Shown piece by piece: positions 11,401 through 24,085 of a DNA stretch of 64,000 nt (within the stretch, counting starts at the first letter, position 1; every line of letters begins with the position of its first letter). Under the pieces are notes generated by a model. That model made no database searches, had not been told where the DNA came from, and saw only the letters and a list, made by a program, of their open reading frames with translations. The position numbers and the translations under genes are program-made. Source of the DNA: Apostichopus japonicus. Its lineage: Eukaryota; Echinodermata; Holothuroidea; Aspidochirotida; Stichopodidae. The DNA lies in NCBI RefSeq assembly GCF_037975245.1, contig NC_092564.1, positions 9,461,984 to 9,525,983 of the forward strand. Reading direction: 5' to 3'.

Positions 11401-13331
11401 AGCTAAAAAAAAAAGGAATTATGGTTTTTATTATTTTTTTTTTTTTAAGCTTTCCTAATTTGGTTGTCGGTGACGATAATATATAGGATAACACTACTGG
11501 TCAAACTCGTTTTATTGATATATTATTAGTACAATGATATCTTGGAATGCTGGTAGCTCAATAATCGTTATCATAATTGGGAACTCAATTGACTGATAAG
11601 GTATAGATTATAGGGTATTCGTGACGCCTGATATATCTTAGTTGTAATATTAATTAAAGAGAACCTGTCAGCTAGTGTAATCAACATTCAGGAATAGTAA
11701 ACGTATATGCTTACATACATATACTGACTCTAGTAGAAATTACAAAGGCAAAAGGCCTGAAAGAGATGCTTGAACCATATTTTGACACGAAAGTAAAAAA
11801 AATATATCTGTAACATCAAAGTAGAAGGGGGACTTAAAATCGGTGCCATCGCTCAAAGCTCATGGAAATGACAACCTCAACCTCCCCACCTACCTCCGAT
11901 TAATAATTAAACATCGGTACATATCTTTAGACGATTACTTTACTCGCTCGCCCCCCCCCCCCCCCCGTCCTCAGCCCAGCCTCCCGCCAAAGATACCTTC
12001 CTCTTTGCTCAGTCAAGTTATACAATTGGCTACGCCTAAGTGTACCCCACTCAGGTATTCAGTAATATATACTGTATACTTCTGGGCTTTAGTCCACCGC
12101 CCCCCCCCCCCTCCCAAAATAAAATCAATAGACTCCGCTCCCCATTAGTATCCATGGTCAAGACTACAGTCAATCCGTTGTATTCGTAAAGATGTACTGT
12201 CGCTCGTGTATATACATAACTGTAATAGATAATAATGTATGGAGCCACCTGCTTTAATGAGAGGGGAGAAAGATGACTTTATTTGCTCTTGATGTCTTTC
12301 ATACCACGTGACAATGAGAACTTTTCATCCTTACCACATCCACCATCATAACATAGTTTTTAATTTATTATTGCTTCTGGTCCAAATTATCTGATGATAA
12401 CCCTCACATGGGATTTAAGAAGGAAATAATTAGGATAGATAACTAAACCTGGCCTATATATAATCACTTTTACGACTAACAGTCTATCCTGCAAATTCGA
12501 CTCCTAACCATTGGTTGACGAATTACGTACAAGACTATTTTTTTTTTAAATATCTATATATATTTTTGTCCTGCAGGTCGTTAGCCGAAATTTTTCTCAA
12601 ATCAAGGATAAGATAGTTAATTGCTTTTGACATGGAATCAGGTGATATTCATGGTTGGTGATGACCCGCTGAAAGGAACATGAATATCTGAGAAGGACAT
12701 CCGAGCAAAAACAAGATAACAGGTGAGTTACCACACCTTGTTGATCGAACGGACCGGATTATTATCGAGTGGAAGTCATTAGAGGACTATGCCAACACTG
12801 AGTGTTTTAATTGGTACTTAAGAGGACAAAGAAGCATCATTTCTGAAACAATTGATACCATTCTATCTATCACTTTAAATTAGCTTCTTCGTTTCCCTGA
12901 AGATAGAAAAAAAAAAGAATTTACATTGTCCAGGGGCAAAATTCGCATCTGTAGCCCTTGAAAAATAAAGGTGTTACATGCTTGTGTTTAGTTTGCATAA
13001 AACAAGTGCGATTCAATTATAAACGTATACTTCTTTTTGGGGGGAGGGGGGGGGGTGTCGATTTGAGAAGGCGCGCAATGCGTCGACTCTATCACGTGGT
13101 CACGACGACTATTGTTAGTCGACAAACATAATGACAAAGTGTATGTTAGGCTTGGTATAACGGTTTATACAGAGATTTGCCTTTAAATCAAAATTGCGTC
13201 AAATTAATTGATCCCACTGATAAGAGACAAGATTTTCCCCTGTTGAAGATGATTTAAAGCAAACTAAGACATAAATAAAAGGTAGCCGATCAGGTTAGAT
13301 AAAAGTAGACCGTTTGGCCTGACTTTCTCTG
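8459..13331. other. Intron sequence of the matrix gene, no gene seen
   Basis: AT-rich intronic sequence with homopolymer C or G runs near 9482, 10046, 10840, 11053, 11951 and 12102. A short (TA)-rich patch lies near 9945-9995, and a local TATATGGCAT repeat near 10370-10425. Short open frames (for example 8975-9187 minus) have no recognisable domain. Confidence 0.4.
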
Positions 13332-13570
<239 letters not shown>

Positions 13571-15100
13571 ATTACAAAGCGACACTTGAATTGACAGCTC
13601 CGTGCATGCTTCTTCTATGCAAACAAATTCTTCGAAGTTGGCATTTCACACTGGTTTGACTGGCAAATTTTTGACGTGACAATCTACCGCATGTTACACC
13701 ATGCCGGCATTTCAAAGCCAAACAGTTTACACGTCTGTCATCTTTTATCCAAAAGCAGCCCTTACATTGTAAAGCTTGGGTTTTAATTTCACTTCAAACA
13801 GCGTGAATATTTTGATAGATATGGGGATTATGAACATTTTGTTGAAGTTGACATGTCTGTTTTTAGTCACTTACAGGACATAAATTTTGGAGCTCCCTGG
13901 TGTGTCATATTAAATTAAACAAACAATACGAGATCATATTTACCTTTATGAGATCCCACAGGAACTCAGTATAGGATTACATATCAATATGACATATCAG
14001 TGACTACAATCATGCGTACAAACAGCCTTGATATGAATAGGCGAATATATAGGCCTATATAGAAACACTAAGCTTGCTACCTGGGCCGTTTAAACAAATT
14101 TGGTCTACAGCATATGATGGTTGTTGGTCCATTACTGAAGCGTTCGAACAACGAAAGTACTAAAAAATATGCCGTGCCTTTCTGTTTTGCAACTTTCAGC
14201 CTCATTTCAAATGCCTCCAAATGCAATGATAAAAGTACAAACATTGTTATGGACGATTGTAATCCTCTCAATTAAAAAGTAACAAAGTTTGACAATATGA
14301 ATCATTCCCCTTCTAGAATATGCGAGGGACTATGGAGGAGTTATCAGCCTGACTTTTTCACTTATTCGTCACAAGTATCCACACCAGCGATACCTGAGCT
14401 GACTTTACTGCGGAGGGTTCCCGTTTGTTGACCGAAAACATGGCCTTGAACATGGTTTGCAATAAAATCCTGCTTCCGTCAGAGCAGGAACTTCGCCAAC
14501 AAGAACCTATCGGTATCTACTTATAGTTACTTCAGGGTGTCTGAGCAACAGTAACATTCACACGATAACCCAGATTACCGGGAGCCTGCAGTGTTCACAT
14601 GTGAACGCGCGCCCCCATTATTCGTATTGTACGATACGATAATCAAGTTGGTTGGTTACTATAGTTACCCGGATTCTTCCGGGGTATGTTCAACTCTCGA
14701 TAAAGAACGAAGAACCCCTTAGATACAGTTACATTGTTCTTAGATGTATATATTTGAACCGCTACCTTCCGAAACTCGTTGTGACCGACATGACTCTACA
14801 GCCGGTGCATTGAATTATTAGGTAACAACTGGAATACAGTTTACATTATAGCAGGGAAAGATTGTGAACGTATCGCCTTCGCACCATTCAAGCTCATGGC
14901 GCCCTGATCTATGACAAAAACACTTGATACTTCCACACGCTGTCCCTCTTCCGACCCCCCCCCCCTCCCCCTCTTCTTCCTCTCTTCACCACAAATCCTG
15001 TCCATCCAGACTAACTTGTTTATACTACCATTTTAGCTATTGGATCCTGCTAGGATAGAAACGTCAGAAATTCAAACGTTTATATATTAGTTCTTGTCGA
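13571..15100. other. Intron sequence, no gene seen
   Basis: Non-coding sequence with a C-rich tract near 14956-14980. No domain or repeat family was recognised. Confidence 0.4.
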
Positions 15101-15104
15101 CACC

Positions 15105-16005
15105 CTATATATAGTGCCCACTCCTTAGATGTAGTTTTACACTCCCTAGATATAGTTGCCCACTCCCTATATATAGTTGCCCACTTCGTAGATATTGTTG
15201 CCCACTCTGCCCACTCCCTAGAGATAGTTTTACACTCCCTAGATATATTGCCCACTCCCTATATATAGTTGCCCACTTCTTAGATATAGTTGCCCACTCC
15301 CTAGATATAGTTGCCTACTCCCTAGATATAGTTGCCCACTTCCTAGATATAGTTGCCCACTCCCTACATATAGTTACACATTCCTTAGAATTAGTTGCCC
15401 ACTCCCTGCATAGGCCTATAGTTTTGCACTCCCTATATATATTGCCCACTCCCTAGATATAGTTGCCTACTCCCTAGATATAGTAGCCCACTTCCTAGAT
15501 ATAGTTGCCCACTCCCTACATGTAGTTACACATTCCTTAGAATTAGTTGCCCACTCCCTGCATATGCCTATATAGTTTTACACACACTATATATATTGCC
15601 CAATCCCTAGATATGGTTTTACACTCCCTAGATATAGTTGCCCACTCCCTATATATAGTTGCCCACTTCGTAGATAAAGTTGCCCACTCCCTACATATAG
15701 GTTAACACTCCCTAGATATAGTTGCCCCCTCCCTATATATAGTTTTACACTCCCTAGATATAGTTGCCTACTCCCTTCATATAGTTGCCCACTTCCTAGA
15801 TATAGTTGCCCACTCCCTACATATAGTTACCCATTCCTTAGATATAGTTGCCCACTCCCTGCATATAGTTTTCCACTCCCTAGATAAAGTTGTCCATTTC
15901 GTTGATATAGATGTCCACTCTGTAGAAATAGTTGCCCACTCCCTAGATATAGTACTCCCTACATATATATATAGTTGCCCACTTCCTATAGATATATAGT
16001 TGTAT
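15105..16005. repeat. 21-bp minisatellite array, about 0.9 kb
   Basis: Roughly 40 diverged copies of a 21-bp unit of the form GTTGCCCACTCCCTAGATATA. A higher-order pattern is visible: a variant block containing 'acacattccttagaattagt' recurs about 155 bp apart (near 15385 and 15540). Because 21 is a multiple of three, the minus strand shows an open frame of WATISRE-like heptads. These are repeat artefacts. The array ends about 80 bp from the donor of the TSP1 exon. Confidence 0.95.
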
Positions 16006-16083
16006 ATTTCAGTTCGATCTATCAATTTATATGAAAAGAGATTATTGTTTATATAAATGCTGAAGTGAGTGGAAATGACTTAC

Positions 16084-16236
16084 GTGTGCAGTCGAATTTA
16101 TTGCATTCTCGTTCCTCTTTGGCGGCTCCTTCGCAGGCATTAGGAATGTCTTTATCACAAGTTCGTGTTCGGGTCTGTGTACCACCTTCACCACATACTT
16201 GGGTACAAAATGTCCAGATACTCCACGTTGTCCAAC
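16084..16236 (-). CDS. Exon: thrombospondin type 1 repeat (TSP1/TSR) module
   Basis: On the minus strand the acceptor (tgttcttttaatcctcaatcag) is followed by 153 bp and the donor C|GTAAGT, a symmetric phase 1-1 exon of the kind that encodes shuffled extracellular modules. The translation begins GWTTWSIWTFCTQVCGEGG, which shows the WxxWxxW tryptophan ladder and CxxxCG motif. It continues with the basic layer TQTRTRTC and ends with ECNKFDC, giving six cysteines in the TSP1 arrangement. Such modules are secreted and usually form part of matrix or adhesion proteins. Splicing onto the TSPN exon at 5402-5925 keeps the frame and creates a Gln codon at the junction. Upstream exons should lie at higher coordinates but none was recognised. 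Confidence 0.88.
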
Positions 16237-19200
16237 CTGATTGAGGATTAAAAGAACATAAAGGAGGTTTTAGTATATATGACTTCAGCTATCGGTCTAT
16301 TTTTAAAGGAGATTAGTATAAGTATATGCTGCGCACAGATACCCACTAGGGAGATCCATGCTTACTCCATTTTGCATATAGATTACATAAATGAGACAAC
16401 TGGATATTTCAATAGTAAGAAGTATTTATAATTAAGAGACAACTAATTCGTCATTATCTCCATCGCGCTAAGAGACCAAACAAAAATGATTTCTACCCTT
16501 GATTGTCTTACAATTTCCATAATCATCATACGTGAACTTAACAAAGCACAAAATGATTTGACTATGATAGCATGTCATAAAACATTGTCTTTAAACTCCA
16601 CATCTCGCTAACCCGTCTCCAGACTTGAATAGTATATTGAGTTTACCCAAGTCTGTATGTATAACAGCTGGAAGTAACTGTATATAGTAATGTAGTTTAT
16701 CTCTTAAAGGAGATTAAAACAGATTTTATTTGATTAAAACTGCTGATAAATAATCTAAGTTAATCTTTCATATCGTAAAAAAAAAAATCTAATCGACGGT
16801 TCTAATGATTATGGTTACTCAGCGGAAATCAATTTGTCTTTGTGACATCGTAAAGATTGTGGAAGATTCACAGATATAAAATGGCAACAATAGTAACGTT
16901 TCAATTGGTGTCCCCTTCCGTAAAAACAAAGATTAAAATCCACCCATCTATACCGTGAAACAAAGATTAAAATCCACCATCTATATATAGGTCTATAGGC
17001 CTATTTACTATAGATATAGCCTAGTTCGTAAGTGGCATGCAGCGCCCTGCTCATTCCAGCTACAGGTGGGAGATGTCGACTTGAATGAATATGACGTCGT
17101 TCCTGTCTAAAGAGGGTCACCGGGGACCAAAGAGGTTTAAACGTCCCAGCAGGTGTACCCCCATATATCTGACTTATTCCGTTCACCTCACATCTATATC
17201 ATATGAAGGGACTACATTTACTATATTGATAGTACTGTCCGATGATAAAGACAACTGCTCGGACTCTTCCCATATAACGTCGTTTCCTCCTCAGAGACGA
17301 TGGCTGTCTCCTCCCCCCGGGGTGCATAGAGTTCAAATCAACACCTGCAATGTATCACCAGTATAAGGGACGCGGTATAGATCAGAAATTAATTTCGAGG
17401 CTTTTGTGATGCCTTGTAACTGCGAATGAGCTGTCAGAAATCATCTGCGATATGAAGCTGTTGTAAGTTGTTGTTTTTTGTGGTCAGTTAAAGTGTGACA
17501 TTGAGTAAACGTAATTGGGTGGTTTGACTTAACAACGGTTGATTCGTTGTAATGTATACGTCATTATCTCAACTAATCAACTTACGGTATTTATGAGTGA
17601 AGAACAGCAGTTCATCTTTTCCGTATACTAGTGTGGTACCTATATACGTGTGTGATGATTAACGAGCGTGACAATTAACATCCACCGTCACAAGCATTTT
17701 GGTGAAATAGCTCAATGCATTTACATTTTTGAACGAATATAGTGTAAGATTTATTGAAATTTTTGTTGGCCCAATTCTTCCATGTATGCATAAATCGGAT
17801 GTAAATGAAACTTGCCGCCGACGACGTACTGAATCACCTGTATTCCCTTAATGTGCCAAATAATCAAATTAACGGTCACAATTATATTTTCAAGTTAAGC
17901 AATAAGCCACCCTCCAAGCATCATCCTAATTCAATGAGATACCTGGTTGTGACACCCCGATTCTTGGGATAAATTAAGAGGATTAGAGATGTAGCTACTA
18001 ACATCTTGATGAAATATTTTGCTGTGAAATCAGTTTTTATTATTTGTTATATACCTAAAGCAAAAGCCCTGATAATTATTAAAGTATAGGAGACATTGTT
18101 CTGCTTTACCATCATCTGATGTCTCCTGAACGGTCCCTATAGTCACTGCTCAAATTTTGCTACTGCCCAAAGGGTATAGATATACCATGGAAGTATAGGA
18201 CCAGGGAGTTGTTATAGAACTCCTCTGATATAGGACAATGCTCCCACGACTTTGCGTAAACCCCCATGGAAGGAGAACACGGGATGACAAACGACATATC
18301 TCAAAATCCTAAGGTCAAGGACTTGGTCGAAATGGAACGAGCGTGTCCGTAGACCAGTAAATCTCTTCTTGAATACCACGACGGAAATCAAGAAATAAAA
18401 GTCAGACAAGTCATTGTTAGTGATATTGTAAAGCACTTGAGGTAATTGCCAATAATTTGTCAATATTTTGAGTCGACTGACCACGGGAAGAGAAATTAAG
18501 GTGTTGACCACCAGCGGCGATATTTCATCCGCTGGAATCAAGTCTACGGAAACAAAACCACAGAACGAGGGGGGGGGGGGGGTGGGCGAAACAGAGCTCC
18601 CTGGACGGACGGACGTATGATAGGTCATTTTTAATGTCATCATGAAGCAAGAATAATCTTGAATTTTTGCAAAATAAAATGATTTTTGTTATATAAAAAT
18701 CTACAAATAAACATCAGATATCTCACATCAGCATATTGATATGATGTCATGCAAATTGTGGCATATGTCGCAAATTCTTTTCCTAATCTCAGATATCTGA
18801 AATATGATTTCAATGTTATCTGAATTAGGATCTTTAAAGAACTGGATAAGAGTTTTTTTCAGATATCTGAATTTGAGCTTCAGATATGAATGATATATAC
18901 ATGTAGTGGTCAACATCCTCATTCACCTCGGTCAGTTGACAAGGAACTTTCCAAAATAGGCACAAATGAAGATCGATGACAGATATTATAGCTATATTTC
19001 CGGAATACCCTGCACTCAAATAACCGGTGTGTAATCCTGGAGACTTGCTTGGTTCATTGCAGTTCATATTCCTATATAACCTGGCTTAAGAACTGGCTTA
19101 AGTCTCTTGACCGATATATCTTACAGATAATAAAGATGGGGTTATGACCTCCTACTCCTTACATATGTGGATTAAAATTAATTCAGACAAAATATTGCTC

Positions 19201-20567
19201 CGAGGTCTTACAAAATAAAGAATTGACGGGGATTTCAGGTTAGGGTCCTATATGCGTTTCTATGCATAACGAACATGTACCCATTTTACAAAATTCCAAT
19301 AACATGTGTAGATTACAAACGATAAGTTTAATCCACCAGGGCTTTGACCACAAATGACCTGTTGTTGGAAGGAGGTGGTTTGATATTATATGTGGTCAAA
19401 TGCAAGACATTTCTCATAAGAATTAGTTGAAAACGTTTGTTATTAGTGTTTAAATTACTGCGGGGTGTTTATGGATGGTCTCACGCTTTCTGTCAACCCC
19501 TGAGATCAGAATATAATAGCTCATCCGATGACAGATATTTGCTTAAGCAAATTATACAATTTGTAACTTGAAAACCGAGGGGGACGCGATCATCACCTTT
19601 GACCCACAGAGAGCTACAGGGGACAACCAAAATGTACCGTTGACGGTTAACTCCATGGTAGGTGCAGTATACGCCTTATAGGCTATTCTGATTGATAAAG
19701 GAAATAAAAAGTTACACAAATTCTTTAAGATCACTACGGTGAGGACACCTTTTGAAAAAGGATTATGGGGCGTTAAGAATACGTTTCTACTCCCCCCTCC
19801 AACCCCGCCCTCTCACATCGCGTCACAACCCATTAATGCCCGCTCGAGACTTTCCTTCACGCCGCTTTTTATCATATCTCATAGAAATTCGCAACCATCT
19901 ATATACGTGAAAGTAGCAAAGTTTGGTTGCAAGGGAGTCGACCCCTGTTCCCCGCCCCCTGCCAACCTCTGTGCCATTAGAGCTAAAACGTTCTATGGAC
20001 TTCTGGTCGAGAAATTTCGATTTGATGGATAAACTCTAAAACCTACAAGAGATTCATATCTCTATCAGTTTCATCACGATATGCAAATAAAAAAGAATAT
20101 CACCATCCTCTAAATGAATCAAGACTCTTTTCAGCAAACAATAGCTGCAAATGTCAAAATCTGTCTCAGGTGTCTTGCGGTCAAATTTAGCTAAGGATTT
20201 TAATTTTTTATGTTAACGGAAACATCTGCAGGAAAGTAGGAAGAGGGATTGCACCGATATGGACCACTGTATTTCTTCCGTTTACAAGCTCATTTAGTCA
20301 ACAATACAAACCAATGGGTAATGTCTTTAACCGCAAAGTAACCGAAAGTTATGTCTGATTTCCGAATGACTTGTATTCGTTATGCTACACTTGCTTATAT
20401 ATATAAATCAAATCAGGGCGTAGACAAAATTTGACATATACCTCGTCAAGAATAACGCATTGAAATTGATATGGAGTTGAGAACAAACAATATGCCCGTA
20501 GTGCTTGTATGTGTATGTATGTATGTATGTATGTATGTAGGTAAGTAAGTATATATATATATATATA
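16237..20567. other. No convincing gene; intron or upstream region
   Basis: Mostly unremarkable AT-rich sequence. A 143-codon open frame on the minus strand (18212-18643) and a short plus-strand frame with a donor-like end (about 19545-19680) are noted, but neither has a recognisable domain. Near 18710-18900 the palindromic motif CAGATATCTGA recurs several times. A G run lies at 18570-18583 and a GTAT microsatellite at 20510-20540. Confidence 0.4.
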
Positions 20568-21330
<763 letters not shown>

Positions 21331-22684
21331 GACGTGTGTGGGTGTATATTTTTCTCTGACTTAGTGCAACAGCCGGAGTACAGAGTGACCACTGACCCAT
21401 TCTCGGAATGTGTTAGATGTAGTAATCCCAGGACGGATTCAATCATCATTCCAACCCGAGGACTTTAGAAACAGATATTGTCTAAGATATTTAGAAACTA
21501 AGAAGAAAAAAACACCCTAGAACGTCACGATCCAAAATATGGCATTAGTGTTAAATTGTTAAGAGATAACTTTGTTGAGGCGAAACCATATCGGGTATGG
21601 CACAATTTCAGTGGGATATTGAACCCATTGGTTATTATTAATTCTAGCAAATTGTAGAATGATTTCTGGCTACGCATGTTAGATTTTGACGCACATGTTT
21701 CTTATACAAGACAGTTTGATGTAACAACAAAGGCGAAATGACATAAACAGCTTACCACTTCCGAAAGTTAATATAATTATTTCTGCTCAACCAATGTGTT
21801 GATATAGGTGATAAAGGGGATCAACAAGACTGATGTTGACTTGTTGCCAAAATATGTCAATCTTTAGAGAACCCGGAACAGATGGTATTTTCTCTCTGCA
21901 GTTCTTAATTGTTTTGGTATATAATGCTATTTATAAAATGGGCAGCTGTATGGTCCAGGTGAAAACAACTGAAACAATTTTTTTTTGGAAAACACCAACA
22001 TCACCACCAATGTGTCAATGAGTTAATCACCAATTTATGTTTATGACATGTTTATGGCATGTTTTCTAGGCGTTTAAGTGAGATTATAACATTCGTGTGA
22101 TTTAAGGTTACGTGAAAATTACCAAGGCTTTTCGACAGTTGGTATTCCGTGTGAATTGTAACAGTGCACCACCTGACCAAGAGCATGAGTTTACCAGGTT
22201 TTAAAGTACAAAGTATAAAGGAACCCATATTTCCTTCATATACTCAGTCATAACTTAATACTTATAGTTAATGAAATAGGTCTATATGAAGCAAATGGAT
22301 GCTAATGGGTGTTGTCAGTAAACACAATATAGAACGAGGCATAATGTATGCAGTTATATACCTCGTGTTCTCGATCCTTCTTCGCTGTTCAAATCAGATG
22401 ACATTTAGCTGCTCACGTTTAATCTTCATATAAGCGTCTATTACTGACGTCTTTCCGGTAACTGTTTACCTCGATGAGCACGTGGATTATAACATTCGGT
22501 TCATATTTATATCTTATATACCACTATGATCAATTTTTTCTCTTATCATCTCAAAATCTAACCGTGGAGCTTAAACGTGTTATCGATGTACATGCAGGTG
22601 TGTTGACATTTAATAACTAGAAGTTTATTAACAACTCTACTAAAACTACGCAGCTGGGATAACAGCGGTCATAATGACCATATA
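21331..22684. other. Nothing recognised
   Basis: Unique-looking AT-rich sequence without long open frames, RNA motifs or repeat structure that I can see. Confidence 0.4.
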
Positions 22685-22688
22685 TACA

Positions 22689-22722
22689 GAGAGAGAGAGA
22701 GAGAGGTGGAGAGAGAGAGAGG
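22689..22722. repeat. (GA)n microsatellite
   Basis: Imperfect GA dinucleotide run interrupted by GGTGG. Confidence 0.9.
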
Positions 22723-22936
22723 GGAAGAATGAAAGGTTTATGTTCTTTTGACAACCTATAATAGTCTACCTAATGACGAGGTTAACCTATTTAATCTATG
22801 AAAGTACTTCCACGCTTAATCATGAACAGGAAGCTTCGACGTGAAATGATCCAATTCAACAAAATACGCATATTAAAGCTTGACAATCTACCTGTCATTA
22901 TGTATCCCTATGATTAAAGCACCCAATATATACCCC

Positions 22937-23057
<121 letters not shown>

Positions 23058-23058
<1 letters not shown>

Positions 23059-23323
23059 TGAAAATCGTAATGAGTTGGAAAATCAAGAACAGTGAAAAAA
23101 CTTTCAGCCTCCACCGGGATTCGAACCACGGGCCTTCCGCTCTGTACGCGGACACCCTAACCACTAGGCTATGGACGCTGATTGTATGTCCAGAGGTTCG
23201 AAACCGGTATGGAAGGTCGTAATTCCACTGTAGGCGTTTGTCACCTGTATCGAACAATACTAGTTCTGTTTTTGGTGACATATTTTGCCTTACTCTAGAG
23301 ATCAAACATGATGCTAACCAACT
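23058..23323 (-). mobile_element. tRNA-derived SINE, copy 1 (266 bp)
   Basis: The minus strand contains a tRNA-like head (23107-23178) with intact A and B boxes. Around it lies about 190 bp of body. The unit starts atgaaaatcgtaatgag and ends gatgctaaccaact on the plus strand, and is repeated almost unchanged at 23430-23695. Only one difference was seen (tatgg versus taagg). An RNA polymerase III promoter plus an unrelated body is the structure of a tRNA SINE. Confidence 0.75.
23107..23178 (-). tRNA. tRNA-like SINE head (not a functional tRNA), Cys-like loop ACA
   Basis: The 72-nt minus-strand sequence has acceptor strands GCGTCCA and TGGAGGC (6 of 7 pairs), A box TAGCCTAGTGG and B box GGTTCGAATCC. 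The anticodon stem TCCGC/GCGGA is perfect and carries the seven-base loop GTACAGA, so the anticodon would be ACA. The T stem is imperfect and the same unit is duplicated within a longer repeat, so I read it as a SINE promoter rather than a working tRNA. Confidence 0.55.
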
Positions 23324-23429
23324 CGAAATCATTTGTGAATCCTAAAGCCGGATCTTGAAAGAGATACTTTGAACAGACTTTATGTTAATGCAATGGAGGT
23401 AAACGACAAAGGCAAATGAATATATATAA

Positions 23430-23691
23430 ATGAAAATCGTAATGAGTTGGAAAATCAAGAACAGTGAAAAAACTTTCAGCCTCCACCGGGATTCGAACCA
23501 CGGGCCTTCCGCTCTGTACGCGGACACCCTAACCACTAGGCTATGGACGCTGATTGTATGTCCAGAGGTTCGAAACCGGTAAGGAAGGTCGTAATTCCAC
23601 TGTAGGCGTTTGTCACCTGTATCGAACAATACTAGTTCTGTTTTTGGTGACATATTTTGCCTTACTCTAGAGATCAAACATGATGCTAACC

Positions 23692-23695
<4 letters not shown>
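23430..23695 (-). mobile_element. tRNA-derived SINE, copy 2 (266 bp)
   Basis: Nearly identical to 23058-23323 and in the same orientation, 372 bp away. It is followed directly by a (TA)n tract, while copy 1 is preceded by one. Confidence 0.75.
23479..23550 (-). tRNA. tRNA-like SINE head, second copy
   Basis: Identical in structure to 23107-23178: intact A and B boxes, ACA loop, imperfect T stem. It is part of the SINE, not an independent tRNA gene. Confidence 0.55.
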
Positions 23696-23769
<74 letters not shown>

Positions 23770-23826
23770 GTATATATATATATATATATATATGTTTATA
23801 TATATATATATATATATAAACCATAT

Positions 23827-23857
<31 letters not shown>

Positions 23858-23889
23858 AACCATATATATATATATACCCAATATAAACC

Positions 23890-23922
<33 letters not shown>

Positions 23923-24085
23923 AACCATATATATATATATACCCAATATAAACCATATATATACACCCAATACAACCATATATATGTATATATATATCTA
24001 ATATAAACCATGTATATATAGGGCCGGCTACACCCAATATAAACCATATATATACTCAATACAAACCATATATATAAATATATAG
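23696..24085. repeat. (TA)n tract grading into a 'cccaatataaaccatata' minisatellite
   Basis: About 120 bp of TA is followed by irregular units containing AAACCATATATA and ACCCAATATAAACC up to about 24085. The Ile-Tyr reading frames across it are artefacts. Confidence 0.9.

Noticed and set aside
15105-16005. Regularly spaced repeats considered as a CRISPR-like array
   Set aside because: Units are directly adjacent with no unique spacers, and the surrounding sequence is eukaryotic.
15064-16025. Minus-strand frames with WATISRE heptads that look like a repeat protein
   Set aside because: They follow from the 21-bp minisatellite period. Frames break at unit-length changes and no non-repeat coding sequence adjoins.
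18212-18643. 143-codon minus-strand frame (LIPADEISPLVV...)
   Set aside because: Tempting as an upstream exon of the matrix gene, but it has no recognisable domain, no cysteines in a module pattern and a G-run interruption upstream.
23107-23550. Two functional tRNA genes
   Set aside because: The T stem is imperfect and the tRNA-like part is embedded in a longer 266-bp repeated unit, as expected for a SINE.
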